A stretch of 50,485 nucleotides of DNA from DASXRU01 sp036506395 (GCA_036506395.1 DASXRU010000146.1:1-50485); one strand, 5' to 3'. Numbered from the stretch's first letter, positions 17,766 to 26,092 are shown. Notes: a model not told the origin generated them from the sequence alone. Numbers and translations: made by a program.

Positions 17766-18332
17766 ATGACCTGGATCAAAACAGTACCCGCAGAAGCTGA
17801 CGAGAAGTTACGGCATGCCATCGAGGCGCAGCGTGAATTCTATCCGGCAGAATATGCCACACCGATCCATCCCACGCCCGATGGCGATACTTCAAATATT
17901 GTCGCCTCGCACAGTCTTATTCCCGACGCTCTTTACCATGCGTTTGCCACCTTCGGCGTCTTGATGTCACCAGATCTCCCGCTGACCAGGCGACAACACG
18001 AGATGATCACCACGGTCGTGTCTGTGGCGAATCGCTGTCATTATTGAATCGAATCCCACGCAGAGTTTCTGCGTCGAGTCACATTGGATGAAGAGTTGGT
18101 ACGAGCACTCCAGGAGGACTTCAGGACTGCTCCCATTTCAGAGCAGGATGGGGTGATGCTTGATTATGTGGCGCAACTGACTCATGATGCCACGGGAATT
18201 AGCCAGAAGGACCACGCGCGCCTGCGGGGAGTGGGATTCGACGATCGAGGCATTCTCCAGATTACGCTGATTGCTTCCTGGTTCAACTACATCAATCGCG
18301 TGGCGGACGCCTTGGGGGTAGGCAGGAACTGA
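17766..18332 (+). CDS. Putative selenoprotein: CMD/AhpD-like peroxidase-related protein with CxxU motif (in-frame TGA)
   Basis: One continuous frame of 189 codons with a single internal TGA at 18045-18047 (codon 94). The first part ends ...MITTVVSVANRCHY and the frame resumes after TGA with IESHAEFLRR, then continues to GVGRN. This is the carboxymuconolactone-decarboxylase / AhpD-like peroxidase-related family (about 180-195 residues), whose active site reads N.C.YC..SH. The TGA stands exactly at the second, resolving cysteine, giving C91-x-x-U94. A strong ribosome site AGAGGAAG (17753-17760) sits 5 bases before the ATG. A hairpin at 18058-18074 fits a bacterial SECIS. Known: AhpD-like CxxU selenoproteins occur in bacteria. 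Inferred: UGA is decoded as selenocysteine in a thiol-dependent peroxidase or disulfide reductase. Alternatives: a Cys-to-stop point mutation, a sequencing error, or a truncated 93-residue product. No selA/selB/selC/selD is in this window. Confidence 0.82.
18058..18074 (+). promoter_or_regulatory. Candidate bacterial SECIS hairpin
   Basis: A perfect 7-bp stem ACGCAGA / TCTGCGT closes a GTT loop, inside the coding frame just after the TGA at 18045-18047. Seventeen bases separate the TGA from the loop. If the top A-U pair opens, the loop is AGUUU with 16 bases of spacing. Known bacterial SECIS elements have the apical loop about 16-37 bases past UGA, with a G in its first two positions; both conditions are met. 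Weak extra pairing (GA.TC with GAGTC) could lengthen the lower stem. Confidence 0.7.
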
Positions 18333-18352
18333 CCGGCGGAATCTCGATTCGG

Positions 18353-18973
18353 ATGAAAGAACACGCAGCTTCAAGATTGATGCATGACAGCAGCTCCAAA
18401 GAAGTGTTAGCTGCCTCGAACGCAAGCTGGCAGGCATCCCCGAGCGCCGGGAGTTTGCCCCAGGGAGTGATCCGGCGTTCACTGCAAACATGTCATGACG
18501 AGCGCGGCTCGCTGACCGAACTCTTCCGCGCTTCCTGGGACACCGGAATGGAAGTCGTGCAGTGGAACTATGCTGAATCGGAAGCAGGAGTGTTGCGAGG
18601 CGTACACGTCCACGCCAGGCATGCCGATTATTTGATTCTGCTGCGCGGTCGCGCCGTGATCGGTTTGCGCGATCTGAGAAGCGGTTCGCCCACCGAAAGC
18701 ATGTCTGCGCTGGTTGAAATGCAGGGAACGAAACTTCACGCCCTGACTATTCCTCCCGGTGTTGCTCATGGTTTCTATTTCCCTGAGCCCTCCGCGCATC
18801 TCTATGCCGTCACTGAATACTGGGACCCGAAGGATGAACTTGGTTGCCACTGGGCCGATGCGGAGTTGGAAATAAACTGGCCCATGACGGCACCGGTCAT
18901 CTCCGCGCGTGATGCGGGGCTGCCTTCGCTGCGGGAGCTGGTTGAATCGCTCCGCCGCGGGCGACAAACCTGA
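18353..18973 (+). CDS. RmlC-like dTDP-4-dehydrorhamnose 3,5-epimerase family protein
   Basis: 206 residues with a cupin fold of the RmlC family, which epimerises C3 and C5 of 4-keto-6-deoxy-dTDP sugars. Seen: VIRRSLQTCHDERGSLTELFR, GVLRGVHVHARHADYL (RmlC equivalent RG.H.Q, likely catalytic H85), IPPGVAHGFYF, and YAVTEYWDPKDELGCHWADAELEINWP, which matches the family's C-terminal T.YY.P.DE.G..W.DP....WP. The first 36 residues are an unusual Ser/Ala-rich extension. It starts 20 bp after the candidate selenoprotein, so it may share its transcript. Its last 77 bp overlap the end of the opposite-strand GT2 gene. The exact nucleotide-sugar substrate is unknown; rmlA, rmlB and rmlD are not in the window. 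Confidence 0.88.
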   Translation: MKEHAASRLMHDSSSKEVLAASNASWQASPSAGSLPQGVIRRSLQTCHDERGSLTELFRASWDTGMEVVQWNYAESEAGVLRGVHVHARHADYLILLRGRAVIGLRDLRSGSPTESMSALVEMQGTKLHALTIPPGVAHGFYFPEPSAHLYAVTEYWDPKDELGCHWADAELEINWPMTAPVISARDAGLPSLRELVESLRRGRQT

Positions 18974-19811
18974 ACCAGGGCCCGACCAGGGGTAAATCCG
19001 AAAACAGTCTGTATAGTCGCAAGCCAACCGAATCTTCGAAGCGGTGTCGCAGCGCGACCTCTTCGCGCACGAGCAAATCCAAAACCTGGTAAACAAACTT
19101 CTCGCGCTCTGCAGGGTCGCGGAACTTCCGGCGCCACTCCTCGAGTTCAGAAACTCGCTGGTCCAGGGTCCAACCGGCACGATCCTCGCTTTTAAACTTA
19201 AGCATCGTCGGGCGCATGCTGCTGACCGCGCGGCAGGAGGCCTCGCCCAGAAACTGCTGCTGCATGTAGTAGTCCGTAAAGATTTCCTGTGGAGTAGTTC
19301 GCCAACCGTAAGGCAAGCGGCGATACATCTCGAGTGTATGCGTCATGCTGGACAAAGAAGTTCCCTTGCGTCCCATCACGACCAGCTCCCGTTCGCCGGG
19401 ATATGAAAGGTCAAGTGGCGCCACGCCCAGTTTGCCTGCGGCATCCAGGTGAAGCATGAGGGCGTTGGCGTAGTCAGCTTCCTCGAGCAGGTCGCGCATC
19501 GTCTCCACGTGATCGGGCAGCCAGAGGTCGTCGTCTGAGAGGTAATAAACGATCTCGCCGCGCGCTTCAGCCAGCGCCCGGTGCCGGTGGATTTCACCGG
19601 TGCGCGGCCCCTTCGGATTATCGAAGAAACGCACGCGCTCATCGTGGTGCATGAGATCGGCCACGATTTCTCTGGTTACGTCAGGCACGCCATCCCCGAC
19701 AATAAAGATTTCGATATCACTAACCGTCTGCTCCAGCGCACTGCCGACCGAATGCCGCAGAGTCGGGCCATGATTGAAAGTAGGAATCAGCACAGTGGCG
19801 ACGACGGGCAT
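18897..19811 (-). CDS. Family 2 glycosyltransferase
   Basis: 304 residues with a GT-A fold. The N-terminal VATVLIPTFNHGPTLRHSVGSAL block is typical GT2, and the metal-binding aspartates are in YLSDDDLW (D93-D95). It transfers a sugar from a nucleotide donor, probably at the cytoplasmic side during surface polysaccharide synthesis. The C-terminal third (helical, charged, then an Ala/Pro tail) is not recognised. Its 3' end overlaps the RmlC-like gene by 77 bp on the other strand, and the Gfo/Idh/MocA gene lies 20 bp upstream on the same strand, suggesting a two-gene operon. Confidence 0.9.
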   Translation of the reverse strand: MPVVATVLIPTFNHGPTLRHSVGSALEQTVSDIEIFIVGDGVPDVTREIVADLMHHDERVRFFDNPKGPRTGEIHRHRALAEARGEIVYYLSDDDLWLPDHVETMRDLLEEADYANALMLHLDAAGKLGVAPLDLSYPGERELVVMGRKGTSLSSMTHTLEMYRRLPYGWRTTPQEIFTDYYMQQQFLGEASCRAVSSMRPTMLKFKSEDRAGWTLDQRVSELEEWRRKFRDPAEREKFVYQVLDLLVREEVALRHRFEDSVGLRLYRLFSDLPLVGPWFRFVARGGAIQPAPAAKAAPHHARR

Positions 19812-19831
19812 AGGCTCTCCGAACCAATAAA

Positions 19832-20776
19832 CTATTCTTTGTCGAGACCCGCGAGTTCACGTAACCCGGCAATAGCGTTGACGACTTGTGCGCCCTCGGC
19901 GGCGCTGCTGCGCGGGGGTGGGCCACCTTGCAAGTGTTCTACGAAGGCCCGCAATTCACGCAGCAAAGGCAGTTCCTGAGAGATCGGGCGCAGCTCGCTC
20001 GCCGGCGGCTGGCCCCCGCGGAGATTCTCGGAGCGCGTCACCGATATACCCGGACTATATCCATCATCGAGGATCGCAACTCCGTCGCGACAATGGAGGC
20101 GAATCTCCCGGTGATGTTGCGGGTGGCGGCTCGACACCTCGACGATTAACCATGGCTCGCCCGGGCTGTCGAGATCGCCTCCGAGGATGCCCAGCAAGGT
20201 CGTCAACTGATTACCGGATTTTTCGGCAACGGCGTAGCGGGGCATGGGAATTTTGCCGAACACTTCCAGAGCGATTGAAAGATCGTGTGGCATTAGTATC
20301 CAGCATATATCGACGTCGGCGTGTGGATTGCCCCACTGCGCCCGGGTCGTGCGCAGGCCCACCACCGGACCCAGTTCTCCCGCGCGCGCGATATCCCGCA
20401 GCATCTCGATGCCGGGGTGATAGCGCCACTTGTCCATCACGAAAAGGCGGTCCGGCGCCTGGCCGGCCAACCGGAATGCGCTCTCGCGGTCGGCCGTCAG
20501 CGGCTTCTCCGTAAAGATTGGCACATTTAATTCAAGCAACGATTCGATGACTTCTGCGTGTGTGCTGGTGGGCGTTGCCACGATCACACCGGAGACAAGA
20601 GGAAGATGACCGACAGATTCCACGATCTCTGTCGCGCCGCCGTCGCGCGCGTTTTGTCGCCCCGTCTCGCTGTTGCTAACTACGGTCACGTCGCAGCCGA
20701 GGCTTAACAAGTCGCGCAAGATATGTCGTCCCCAACTCCCGCAGCCAATGAGACCCACTTGAAGTTTTTTCGTCAT
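19832..20776 (-). CDS. Gfo/Idh/MocA-family NAD(P)-dependent oxidoreductase
   Basis: 314 residues. An N-terminal Rossmann fold with VGLIGCGSWGRHILRDL (glycine motif at about 9-16) is followed by GVIVATPTSTHAEVI and the hallmark EKP at 90-92 (FTEKPLTA). A C-terminal substrate-binding alpha/beta domain follows (MDKWRYHPGIEMLRDI, PHDLSIALEVFG). Members oxidise or reduce sugars and nucleotide sugars. With the GT2 and RmlC-like genes alongside, a role in making an unusual nucleotide sugar is plausible but unproven. Confidence 0.92.
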   Translation of the reverse strand: MTKKLQVGLIGCGSWGRHILRDLLSLGCDVTVVSNSETGRQNARDGGATEIVESVGHLPLVSGVIVATPTSTHAEVIESLLELNVPIFTEKPLTADRESAFRLAGQAPDRLFVMDKWRYHPGIEMLRDIARAGELGPVVGLRTTRAQWGNPHADVDICWILMPHDLSIALEVFGKIPMPRYAVAEKSGNQLTTLLGILGGDLDSPGEPWLIVEVSSRHPQHHREIRLHCRDGVAILDDGYSPGISVTRSENLRGGQPPASELRPISQELPLLRELRAFVEHLQGGPPPRSSAAEGAQVVNAIAGLRELAGLDKE

Positions 20777-20860
20777 GCGGTGAAAGTTCAGAGTTGTTTG
20801 CGACGTGCGGAAGAATTCGAATCCCGACGGGCGGGCTCAAGCAGCCTCAATTCCTTTCCA

Positions 20861-20906
20861 GGACCCACCCGCTAACGCGTGGTGGCACTGACTTCATCGG
20901 GACCGC
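20861..20906. repeat. Half copy of palindrome family B
   Basis: GGACCCACCCGCTAACGCGTGG... to GGGACCGC matches only the right arm of the family B element; no left arm precedes it. It sits in the 331-bp gap 20777-21107 between two minus-strand genes, where I see no gene. Confidence 0.8.
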
Positions 20907-21107
20907 ACCTAACGCAATTCAGCAGGGCATACTTCATCAGCACCCGGGTTGCCTTTGGTTTGATCGGGCATCGTACCATGCGATGCGCTTGGAGTGCCTA
21001 CGGGAGTGGCTGGCAGCGCCACCGGTCTGCGTGTGCTTAACGGCAGTTACTACGATCCTGCTGATCTCGAATTTTAATGGTCGACGGTGGAAAGGCTCGA
21101 ACGTGCT

Positions 21108-24100
21108 TTACTTCTGCTCCCACTGTTCGCGCGTCAAAGGTTTGATAGGCTGCAAACGTTTGGCTGACAGAGCTGCGTTCAGGTTCGCCATTTCCTTCGC
21201 CAGCCACGCGTCGAAGTCCCGCACAATGTCGGCCAACTCGCGGGCAATTGCATCGGTGCGCTCTACCTGGGTTTGTGATGGCCGGCCCTCGTAGTTGATC
21301 ACGTTGCTGTAAAGATCGGCGAGATTCTCCCGCAGCCGCTCTTCGCCGGTGATGGCGCCGCCTTCCTTTGTAGCTACGATCTTCTTGCGTAACTCATCAA
21401 CCTGCGCCGATGCCGCGCGCAGGCGCGCTGCCAGCGGATCGTTCGCCGGCAGTTGCGCGACATCCGCATCCAGTGCCAGGCGCACCCCGTTGATTCGATC
21501 GACCGCGAAGGTCATGTCGCCGAGCAGGTTGTAGAGCTTCATCGAAAGATCGAACTGCGCCTTGCGATCCTCAATCGTGTGCTTTGAACGCGGATCCATC
21601 CCGACCTGCAACTGCGTGGTGTAGACGTTCTTGTCTTTCGTCATCTTCACGGTGTACGTGCCGGGCAAGACTCGCGGGCCGACAGACGCGCCAAAGGCGG
21701 CGGTGGCTGCGGTGGGCACGCGCGGGGCCTTTAATCTCATGGACCAGGTGGCCCTATTGAGACCACGGCGCTTACTGCTGGGAACCGTGGTCACAAACTT
21801 TCCCTCCTGATCGAAGACTTCAATCTTTAAGTCGCCGAAGATGTGGCGCTTCTGTTGATAGTAAGTGATCACAGCTTCGTCGGTCGGATTGTCTCCGGTG
21901 AATGCAGCATCGCCGTTCACCCATCCGCCGCCGGCCGGAAGTCGTTGCACGTTAGGACGAGCTTCGATGAACGCGGCTTCTTTCGCGAGATTTTCCGGCG
22001 TCAGAACGCGCAGAGGCGTGATGTCGTCAATAATCCAGATGCCTCGCCCATGCGTCGCAATTACCAGATCATTGTCCCGCGGATGAATTGCCAGATCGCG
22101 AACCGCTACGTTCGGCAGGTCACCGCCTTTATACTGCGCCCATTGCTTGCCGCCATCGAGGGAAACCCAGAGTCCCAGCTCGGTGCCGACGAAAAGAAGA
22201 TCCTTGTTTACCAGATCTTCCTTGACCACGTGGGCATAGCCGGTGACCCCGGCCGCCGGCGCGATAACCGGTGTCCATGTTTGGCCAAAGTCGCTCGTTT
22301 TATAAACGTAGGGCCGCATGTCGCCGAACGTATGCAGATCGAAGCTGGCGTATGCGGTGCCCTCATCAAAATGGCCTGGTTCGATTGACGTAACCCAGGC
22401 GTTCTTTGGCAGTCCCTTAATGTTTCCCACTACATCGTTCCAGGACTTGCCGCCATCGCGCGTGACTTGTACGTTACCGTCGTCAGTGCCAACCCAGATC
22501 AAGTTTGGGTCCTTTGGCGACTCAGCGATCGAAAAGATTGTGGTGTGCATCTCGGCGGAGGAATTGTCGATGGTCACACCGCCCGACTGCTCCTGCTTCT
22601 GCTTCTCTGGATCGTTGGTGGTTAAGTCAGGCGAGATGCGCTCCCACGTCTGACCATGATCGCGGGAGCGAAACAGGAACTGCGCGCCGATGTAGATCGT
22701 TCCGTCCCGGGTGGGGCTGACTTGAATCGGCGTGTTCCAGTTGTAGCGGAGCTTGCCCTCTTTGTAGTTCGGCAGCGGCTGAAGGCTGCGGGATTCATGC
22801 GTCTTGCGATTGATGCGGCCGATGTAACCGCCCTGCGACTCGGCATAGATATAGTCCGGATCGGAAGGATCGACAAACACCCAGAATCCGTCGCCGCCAT
22901 AGATGTTCTCCCAGCGATCGTTTGTGATGCCGCCGGGATAGGCGCTATCGCCCACCCACGAACTGTTGTCCTGCAGTCCGCCGTAAACGTGGTAAGGCGT
23001 ATCCATGTCCAGGCTCACGTGGTAGAACTGCGCGACGGGAAGGTTGTTAGCTTTCCACCAGCGATTGCCGCCGTCATACGAGTACCAGATGCCGCCGTCA
23101 TCCCCGGTGATTAGATGATCCGTGTTGTTGGGATCGACCCAGAGATCATGAAAGTCGCCGTGCGCCCCGCCTGAGATGTTGCTGAAACTTCGGCCGCCAT
23201 CGTTGCTGGCGATTAGCGGCCCGCTGGGTTTGTAGACCTTGTTTTCATCTTTAGGATCAACAATCAGGTTGGCAAAATAGAATGGGCGCCAGAGCAGGTT
23301 CTGACTGCGATCCACTGCTGTCCATGTCTTGCCGCCGTCATCAGAGCGATACAGACCATTCCTGGGTACTTCGGCTTCAATAAAGGCATAGACAACATTC
23401 GGTTTGGAGGGGGCGACAGCTACCGCGATGCGACCCCAGGGCTTTGAAGGAAGGCCATTGGCGCGCTTCTCATCAAGTTCGCTCCACGACGCGCCGCCGT
23501 CAGTGCTCTTGAACAAGCCGCTACCGCTAAAAGCGTTGGGTCCTTCGCCGCCGGAACGAAAGGACCAGCCCTTGCGGCGAAAATCCCACATACCGGCGTA
23601 GATCGTTTGGGGCTTTTGCTGATCCATCGAAATCATCGAGCAGCCCGTCGATGCGTTTGCTCCTTTCAGAATTTTCGTCCAGGTCTTGCCGCCGTCACTG
23701 GTTTTGTAGAGCCCGCGTTCGTCACTGTCGCTCCAGAGTTTTCCCGGGGCGCAGACATAAACTGTATTGGTGCTGGTCGGGTCAACCAGAATTCTGGCGA
23801 TGCGCTCAGAGTCTTTCAGCCCCATGTTCATCCAGTTCTCGCCACCGTCCACAGACTTGTAAACCCCGTCGCCAATTGAGGTGCTGTTGCGCGTCCAGGC
23901 TTCCCCCGTTCCTACCCAGATGACTTTCGGATTCCGGGGATCGATGGTGAGGGCGCCGATGGATTGCACTGGCTGCTTATCGAAAACCGGCTTGAAGGTC
24001 GTGCCACCATTTACCGACTTCCACACGCCACCGCTGGCCGCCCCGACGAATACGGTCAATCGCTGACCTTCCCGCACCGCGTCGAGCGCGGCAATGCGCC

Positions 24101-24245
24101 CGCTCATCGTCGCCGAGCCGATATTCCGGGCGCTGAGCCCGGAGATTGTTTCGGAGTCAAACTTGACTGACGGTGTCTGGGCACTTGTGGCACTTGCCAG
24201 CGCCAGCGCTAACGTGCAAACGCGAACCATTGACTTTGTTTTCAT
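21108..24245 (-). CDS. Secreted BNR/VPS10-like beta-propeller repeat protein
   Basis: 1045 residues. The signal peptide (1-22) ends ATSAQ. Residues about 30-740 contain many sialidase-type BNR (Asp-box) repeats: KSVNGGTTF, KSVDGGENW, KTSDGGKTW, KSTDGGASW, RSDDGGKTW, VTRDGGKSW. They are spaced like beta-propeller blades in VPS10/sortilin-like and glycosyl-hydrolase-like exo-sialidase proteins. The C-terminal 250 residues (from about PLRVLTPENLAKEAAF) resemble the domain that follows these propellers in Acidobacteriota and Bacteroidota proteins, with a helical, charged end. Family members are widely annotated as 'glycosyl hydrolase', but no catalytic residue set is evident, so ligand binding is as likely as enzymatic activity. 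Probably periplasmic or surface-exposed. Confidence 0.88.
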   Translation of the reverse strand: MKTKSMVRVCTLALALASATSAQTPSVKFDSETISGLSARNIGSATMSGRIAALDAVREGQRLTVFVGAASGGVWKSVNGGTTFKPVFDKQPVQSIGALTIDPRNPKVIWVGTGEAWTRNSTSIGDGVYKSVDGGENWMNMGLKDSERIARILVDPTSTNTVYVCAPGKLWSDSDERGLYKTSDGGKTWTKILKGANASTGCSMISMDQQKPQTIYAGMWDFRRKGWSFRSGGEGPNAFSGSGLFKSTDGGASWSELDEKRANGLPSKPWGRIAVAVAPSKPNVVYAFIEAEVPRNGLYRSDDGGKTWTAVDRSQNLLWRPFYFANLIVDPKDENKVYKPSGPLIASNDGGRSFSNISGGAHGDFHDLWVDPNNTDHLITGDDGGIWYSYDGGNRWWKANNLPVAQFYHVSLDMDTPYHVYGGLQDNSSWVGDSAYPGGITNDRWENIYGGDGFWVFVDPSDPDYIYAESQGGYIGRINRKTHESRSLQPLPNYKEGKLRYNWNTPIQVSPTRDGTIYIGAQFLFRSRDHGQTWERISPDLTTNDPEKQKQEQSGGVTIDNSSAEMHTTIFSIAESPKDPNLIWVGTDDGNVQVTRDGGKSWNDVVGNIKGLPKNAWVTSIEPGHFDEGTAYASFDLHTFGDMRPYVYKTSDFGQTWTPVIAPAAGVTGYAHVVKEDLVNKDLLFVGTELGLWVSLDGGKQWAQYKGGDLPNVAVRDLAIHPRDNDLVIATHGRGIWIIDDITPLRVLTPENLAKEAAFIEARPNVQRLPAGGGWVNGDAAFTGDNPTDEAVITYYQQKRHIFGDLKIEVFDQEGKFVTTVPSSKRRGLNRATWSMRLKAPRVPTAATAAFGASVGPRVLPGTYTVKMTKDKNVYTTQLQVGMDPRSKHTIEDRKAQFDLSMKLYNLLGDMTFAVDRINGVRLALDADVAQLPANDPLAARLRAASAQVDELRKKIVATKEGGAITGEERLRENLADLYSNVINYEGRPSQTQVERTDAIARELADIVRDFDAWLAKEMANLNAALSAKRLQPIKPLTREQWEQK

Positions 24246-24282
24246 CGAGAAACCCTCTTAAGTTCAGAAATGTTTTTCTCTT

Positions 24283-24446
24283 CGGCTATGCCGCCTGATG
24301 TGCGGTAAGGCTGCGCCTTACCGGCAACATTCCTTTTTTGATTTCTGAGGCTCCGCCTCATAGTTTGAAGGGGCAGCCTTCTTCAGAACTAAGGGTGCCA
24401 AACGGAAAGTCCGGAGCCTTTCCGCACATCAAGCGGCAGAGCCGCG
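24283..24446. repeat. Palindromic element, family D copy 1
   Basis: The outer arms CGGCTATGCCGC...GTGCGG and CCGCAC..GCGGCAGAGCCG pair. Inside are GGTAAGGCTGCGCCTTACC and TGAGGCTCCGCCTCA hairpins. A second copy at 50328-50485 has the same order of units. It fills the 213-bp gap upstream of the BNR gene. Confidence 0.85.
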
Positions 24447-24458
24447 GGCGTTTGCGTG

Positions 24459-25202
24459 TTACGGTTTTTGCGGAGGCTTCACAACCGGCATGCGAAAGCG
24501 GCTATCATCGATCGACACGTTGGCTTCTATTTTTTCGTAGACAATCTTGCTCTTGTCCTGGCTGCCCTTCGTGTTGGTTTCGAACGAGTATGGCAGGTAC
24601 CAGCCGGCAACTTCCTTGTAGTCGCCCAACGTCGTTTCATATTCCCGCTCGGCCCCACGCACGAGTCTCCTGGTATCGATCTTGATCGGCACGTAGTAGT
24701 CGGTATCCAAATAGTAGACGTAGATATCGCCGTTGGGTTCAGTGATTTTCAGTTTGAATGTATCGGTGCCCTCGAACTTATCCATGCCGATGAACTCGAC
24801 CTTGTTACCCTTCTGTTGATAGTTAACGAGCGGCCCATCGAAATCCGCGCTTTCGAGAATAGATTTCATCTCTTCTTCACCCAGCGCCTCGGGGTCCTTC
24901 TTTCCGCTCCAGGGCGCGATCTTCCATCCGGTCTTTCCGTCATAGGCGTTAATTGCCGTCATGCCCTGCAGCGAGAATTCTTCCCGCACGGAGTTGCCGC
25001 GCTTATTTTCCCGGACGACCACCGCTTCAAACCCGCCGCCGCCGATGTATTTGCCCGTGCGGCGCAGCGTCTGGACAGCCTGAATCTTTTCCATGCCGCC
25101 GACAGTCTTAAAGTAATGACTAAGAATCTCATCGACGGTTTGCGCCGAAGCGGGCGCCACGAAAAGCGCTACGGTAGCGAGCATCAAGGCAATCTTGCGC
25201 AT
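24459..25202 (-). CDS. Periplasmic LolA/LolB-like outer-membrane lipoprotein-sorting family protein
   Basis: 247 residues with a clear signal peptide (MRKIALMLATVALFVAPASAQ). The mature part starts VDEILSHYFKTVGGMEKIQAVQTLRRTGKY, the usual opening of the large 'outer membrane lipoprotein-sorting protein' group. It continues with beta-strand segments ending in GWYLPYSFETNTKGS and SKIVYEKIEANVSIDDSRFRMP. Family knowledge: a LolA-like half-barrel that binds lipid or lipoprotein; most members of this branch have no known cargo. GGAG lies 9 bases before the ATG. The gene is followed by a family D palindrome and then the BNR gene, also on the minus strand. Confidence 0.85.
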   Translation of the reverse strand: MRKIALMLATVALFVAPASAQTVDEILSHYFKTVGGMEKIQAVQTLRRTGKYIGGGGFEAVVVRENKRGNSVREEFSLQGMTAINAYDGKTGWKIAPWSGKKDPEALGEEEMKSILESADFDGPLVNYQQKGNKVEFIGMDKFEGTDTFKLKITEPNGDIYVYYLDTDYYVPIKIDTRRLVRGAEREYETTLGDYKEVAGWYLPYSFETNTKGSQDKSKIVYEKIEANVSIDDSRFRMPVVKPPQKP

Positions 25203-25295
25203 GATATTTTCTCCTTCTTAAGGGCGGGGAGCCAGGATGATGTAATACGGCTCGAACGTTCAAGAGGTTTAACCTGAATTTCACCCAAATACCAG

Positions 25296-25371
25296 TACTG
25301 ATGCAGTATGAGCGCTTGCCCTTTAGAACGACCGCATCTATCGCAATCCGGATGGGCAAACTGCATCAGTA
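25296..25371. repeat. Inverted repeat TACTGATGCAGT...ACTGCATCAGTA
   Basis: Perfect 12-bp arms at 25296-25307 and 25360-25371 with a 52-bp loop that itself holds GCTTGCCC / GGGCAA. The ACTGCATCAGT motif also occurs singly near 2457, 48000 (reverse) and 48518, always beside other palindromes. It lies in the gap 25203-25570, which otherwise shows only the upstream region of the LolA-like gene. Confidence 0.75.
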
Positions 25372-25570
25372 ACTAAACAGCTTTGGGATTACCTTTTTTG
25401 CCGTCCTGGGGATAATCGACAAACAATCTTTATCCTCCGCGGTCCTCACGATTTTGACAGCGGTTCGAGCCGGCACTTAGCTCATTTTTACCTATGCGTA
25501 GCGAAGAGGAAGATCAATTCATCAGACCTCCAGGCCGAGGCGTTTTTGGGGCACCACCTCGTCCTCGCGA

Positions 25571-25933
25571 CGGTATAAGAAAGACATCCGCAACATGGGT
25601 AGCGTCAGTGCCGGCTTGATGCAATTGCGACCGGTGACTTTCCTTTACAAACCCGAGTACGCCGCCGGACATCAGTCGCGGCAATACGGGCTGATTGCGG
25701 AAGAAGTCGCGAAGGTCTACCCGGAGTTAGTGCAGTATGTAAACGGGAAACCCGAGACCGTGCGTTATCACCTTTTGGATACCATGCTGCTCAATGAAGT
25801 GCAGAAGCAGCAGCAAAGGATTGAAGCCCAGGCGAAACAGAATCGGGAATAGGCCCGACAGATAAATGATCTGGCAGCACGTCGGCGCCGTCTTGAAGCG
25901 ATGGCGACTCACCCCCCGAGAGTGCGGCGCTGA
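25571..25933 (+). pseudogene. Remnant of a tail-fibre / peptidase S74 chaperone-domain protein
   Basis: The frame reads RRYKKDIRNMGSVSAGLMQL, then RPVTFLYKPEY and RQYGLIAEEVAKVYPELV, the intramolecular-chaperone (S74) domain at the C-terminus of large repeat-rich secreted or tail-fibre-like proteins. An ATG at 25595 could open an 85-residue ORF, but the homologous part begins before it, with no start or signal peptide. The repeat-bearing N-terminal body is absent, and an in-frame stop lies at 25499. After the TAG at 25850 the frame continues as coiled-coil-like ARQINDLAARRRRLEAMAT to a TGA near 25931, suggesting a second nonsense lesion. Best read as a decayed gene tail. Confidence 0.75.
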
Positions 25934-25963
25934 TAGAGCTTGTGGCGTATCACATGGAAAAAA

Positions 25964-26039
<76 letters not shown>

Positions 26040-26092
26040 ACAAGGAGAAGAAAATTATACGTGCCCACTTTGAGGTGTCAAGGAAGCAACCT

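Noticed and set aside
17766..18047. Two separate small genes (93 and 82 codons) instead of one CMD-family gene
   Set aside because: Both lie in the same frame. The family's sequence runs across the TGA without a gap, and the second ORF has no ribosome site of its own and starts past conserved residues.
25595..25852. Intact 85-residue protein
   Set aside because: Homology to the S74 chaperone domain begins upstream of the ATG and resumes after the stop, so a broken gene tail explains it better.
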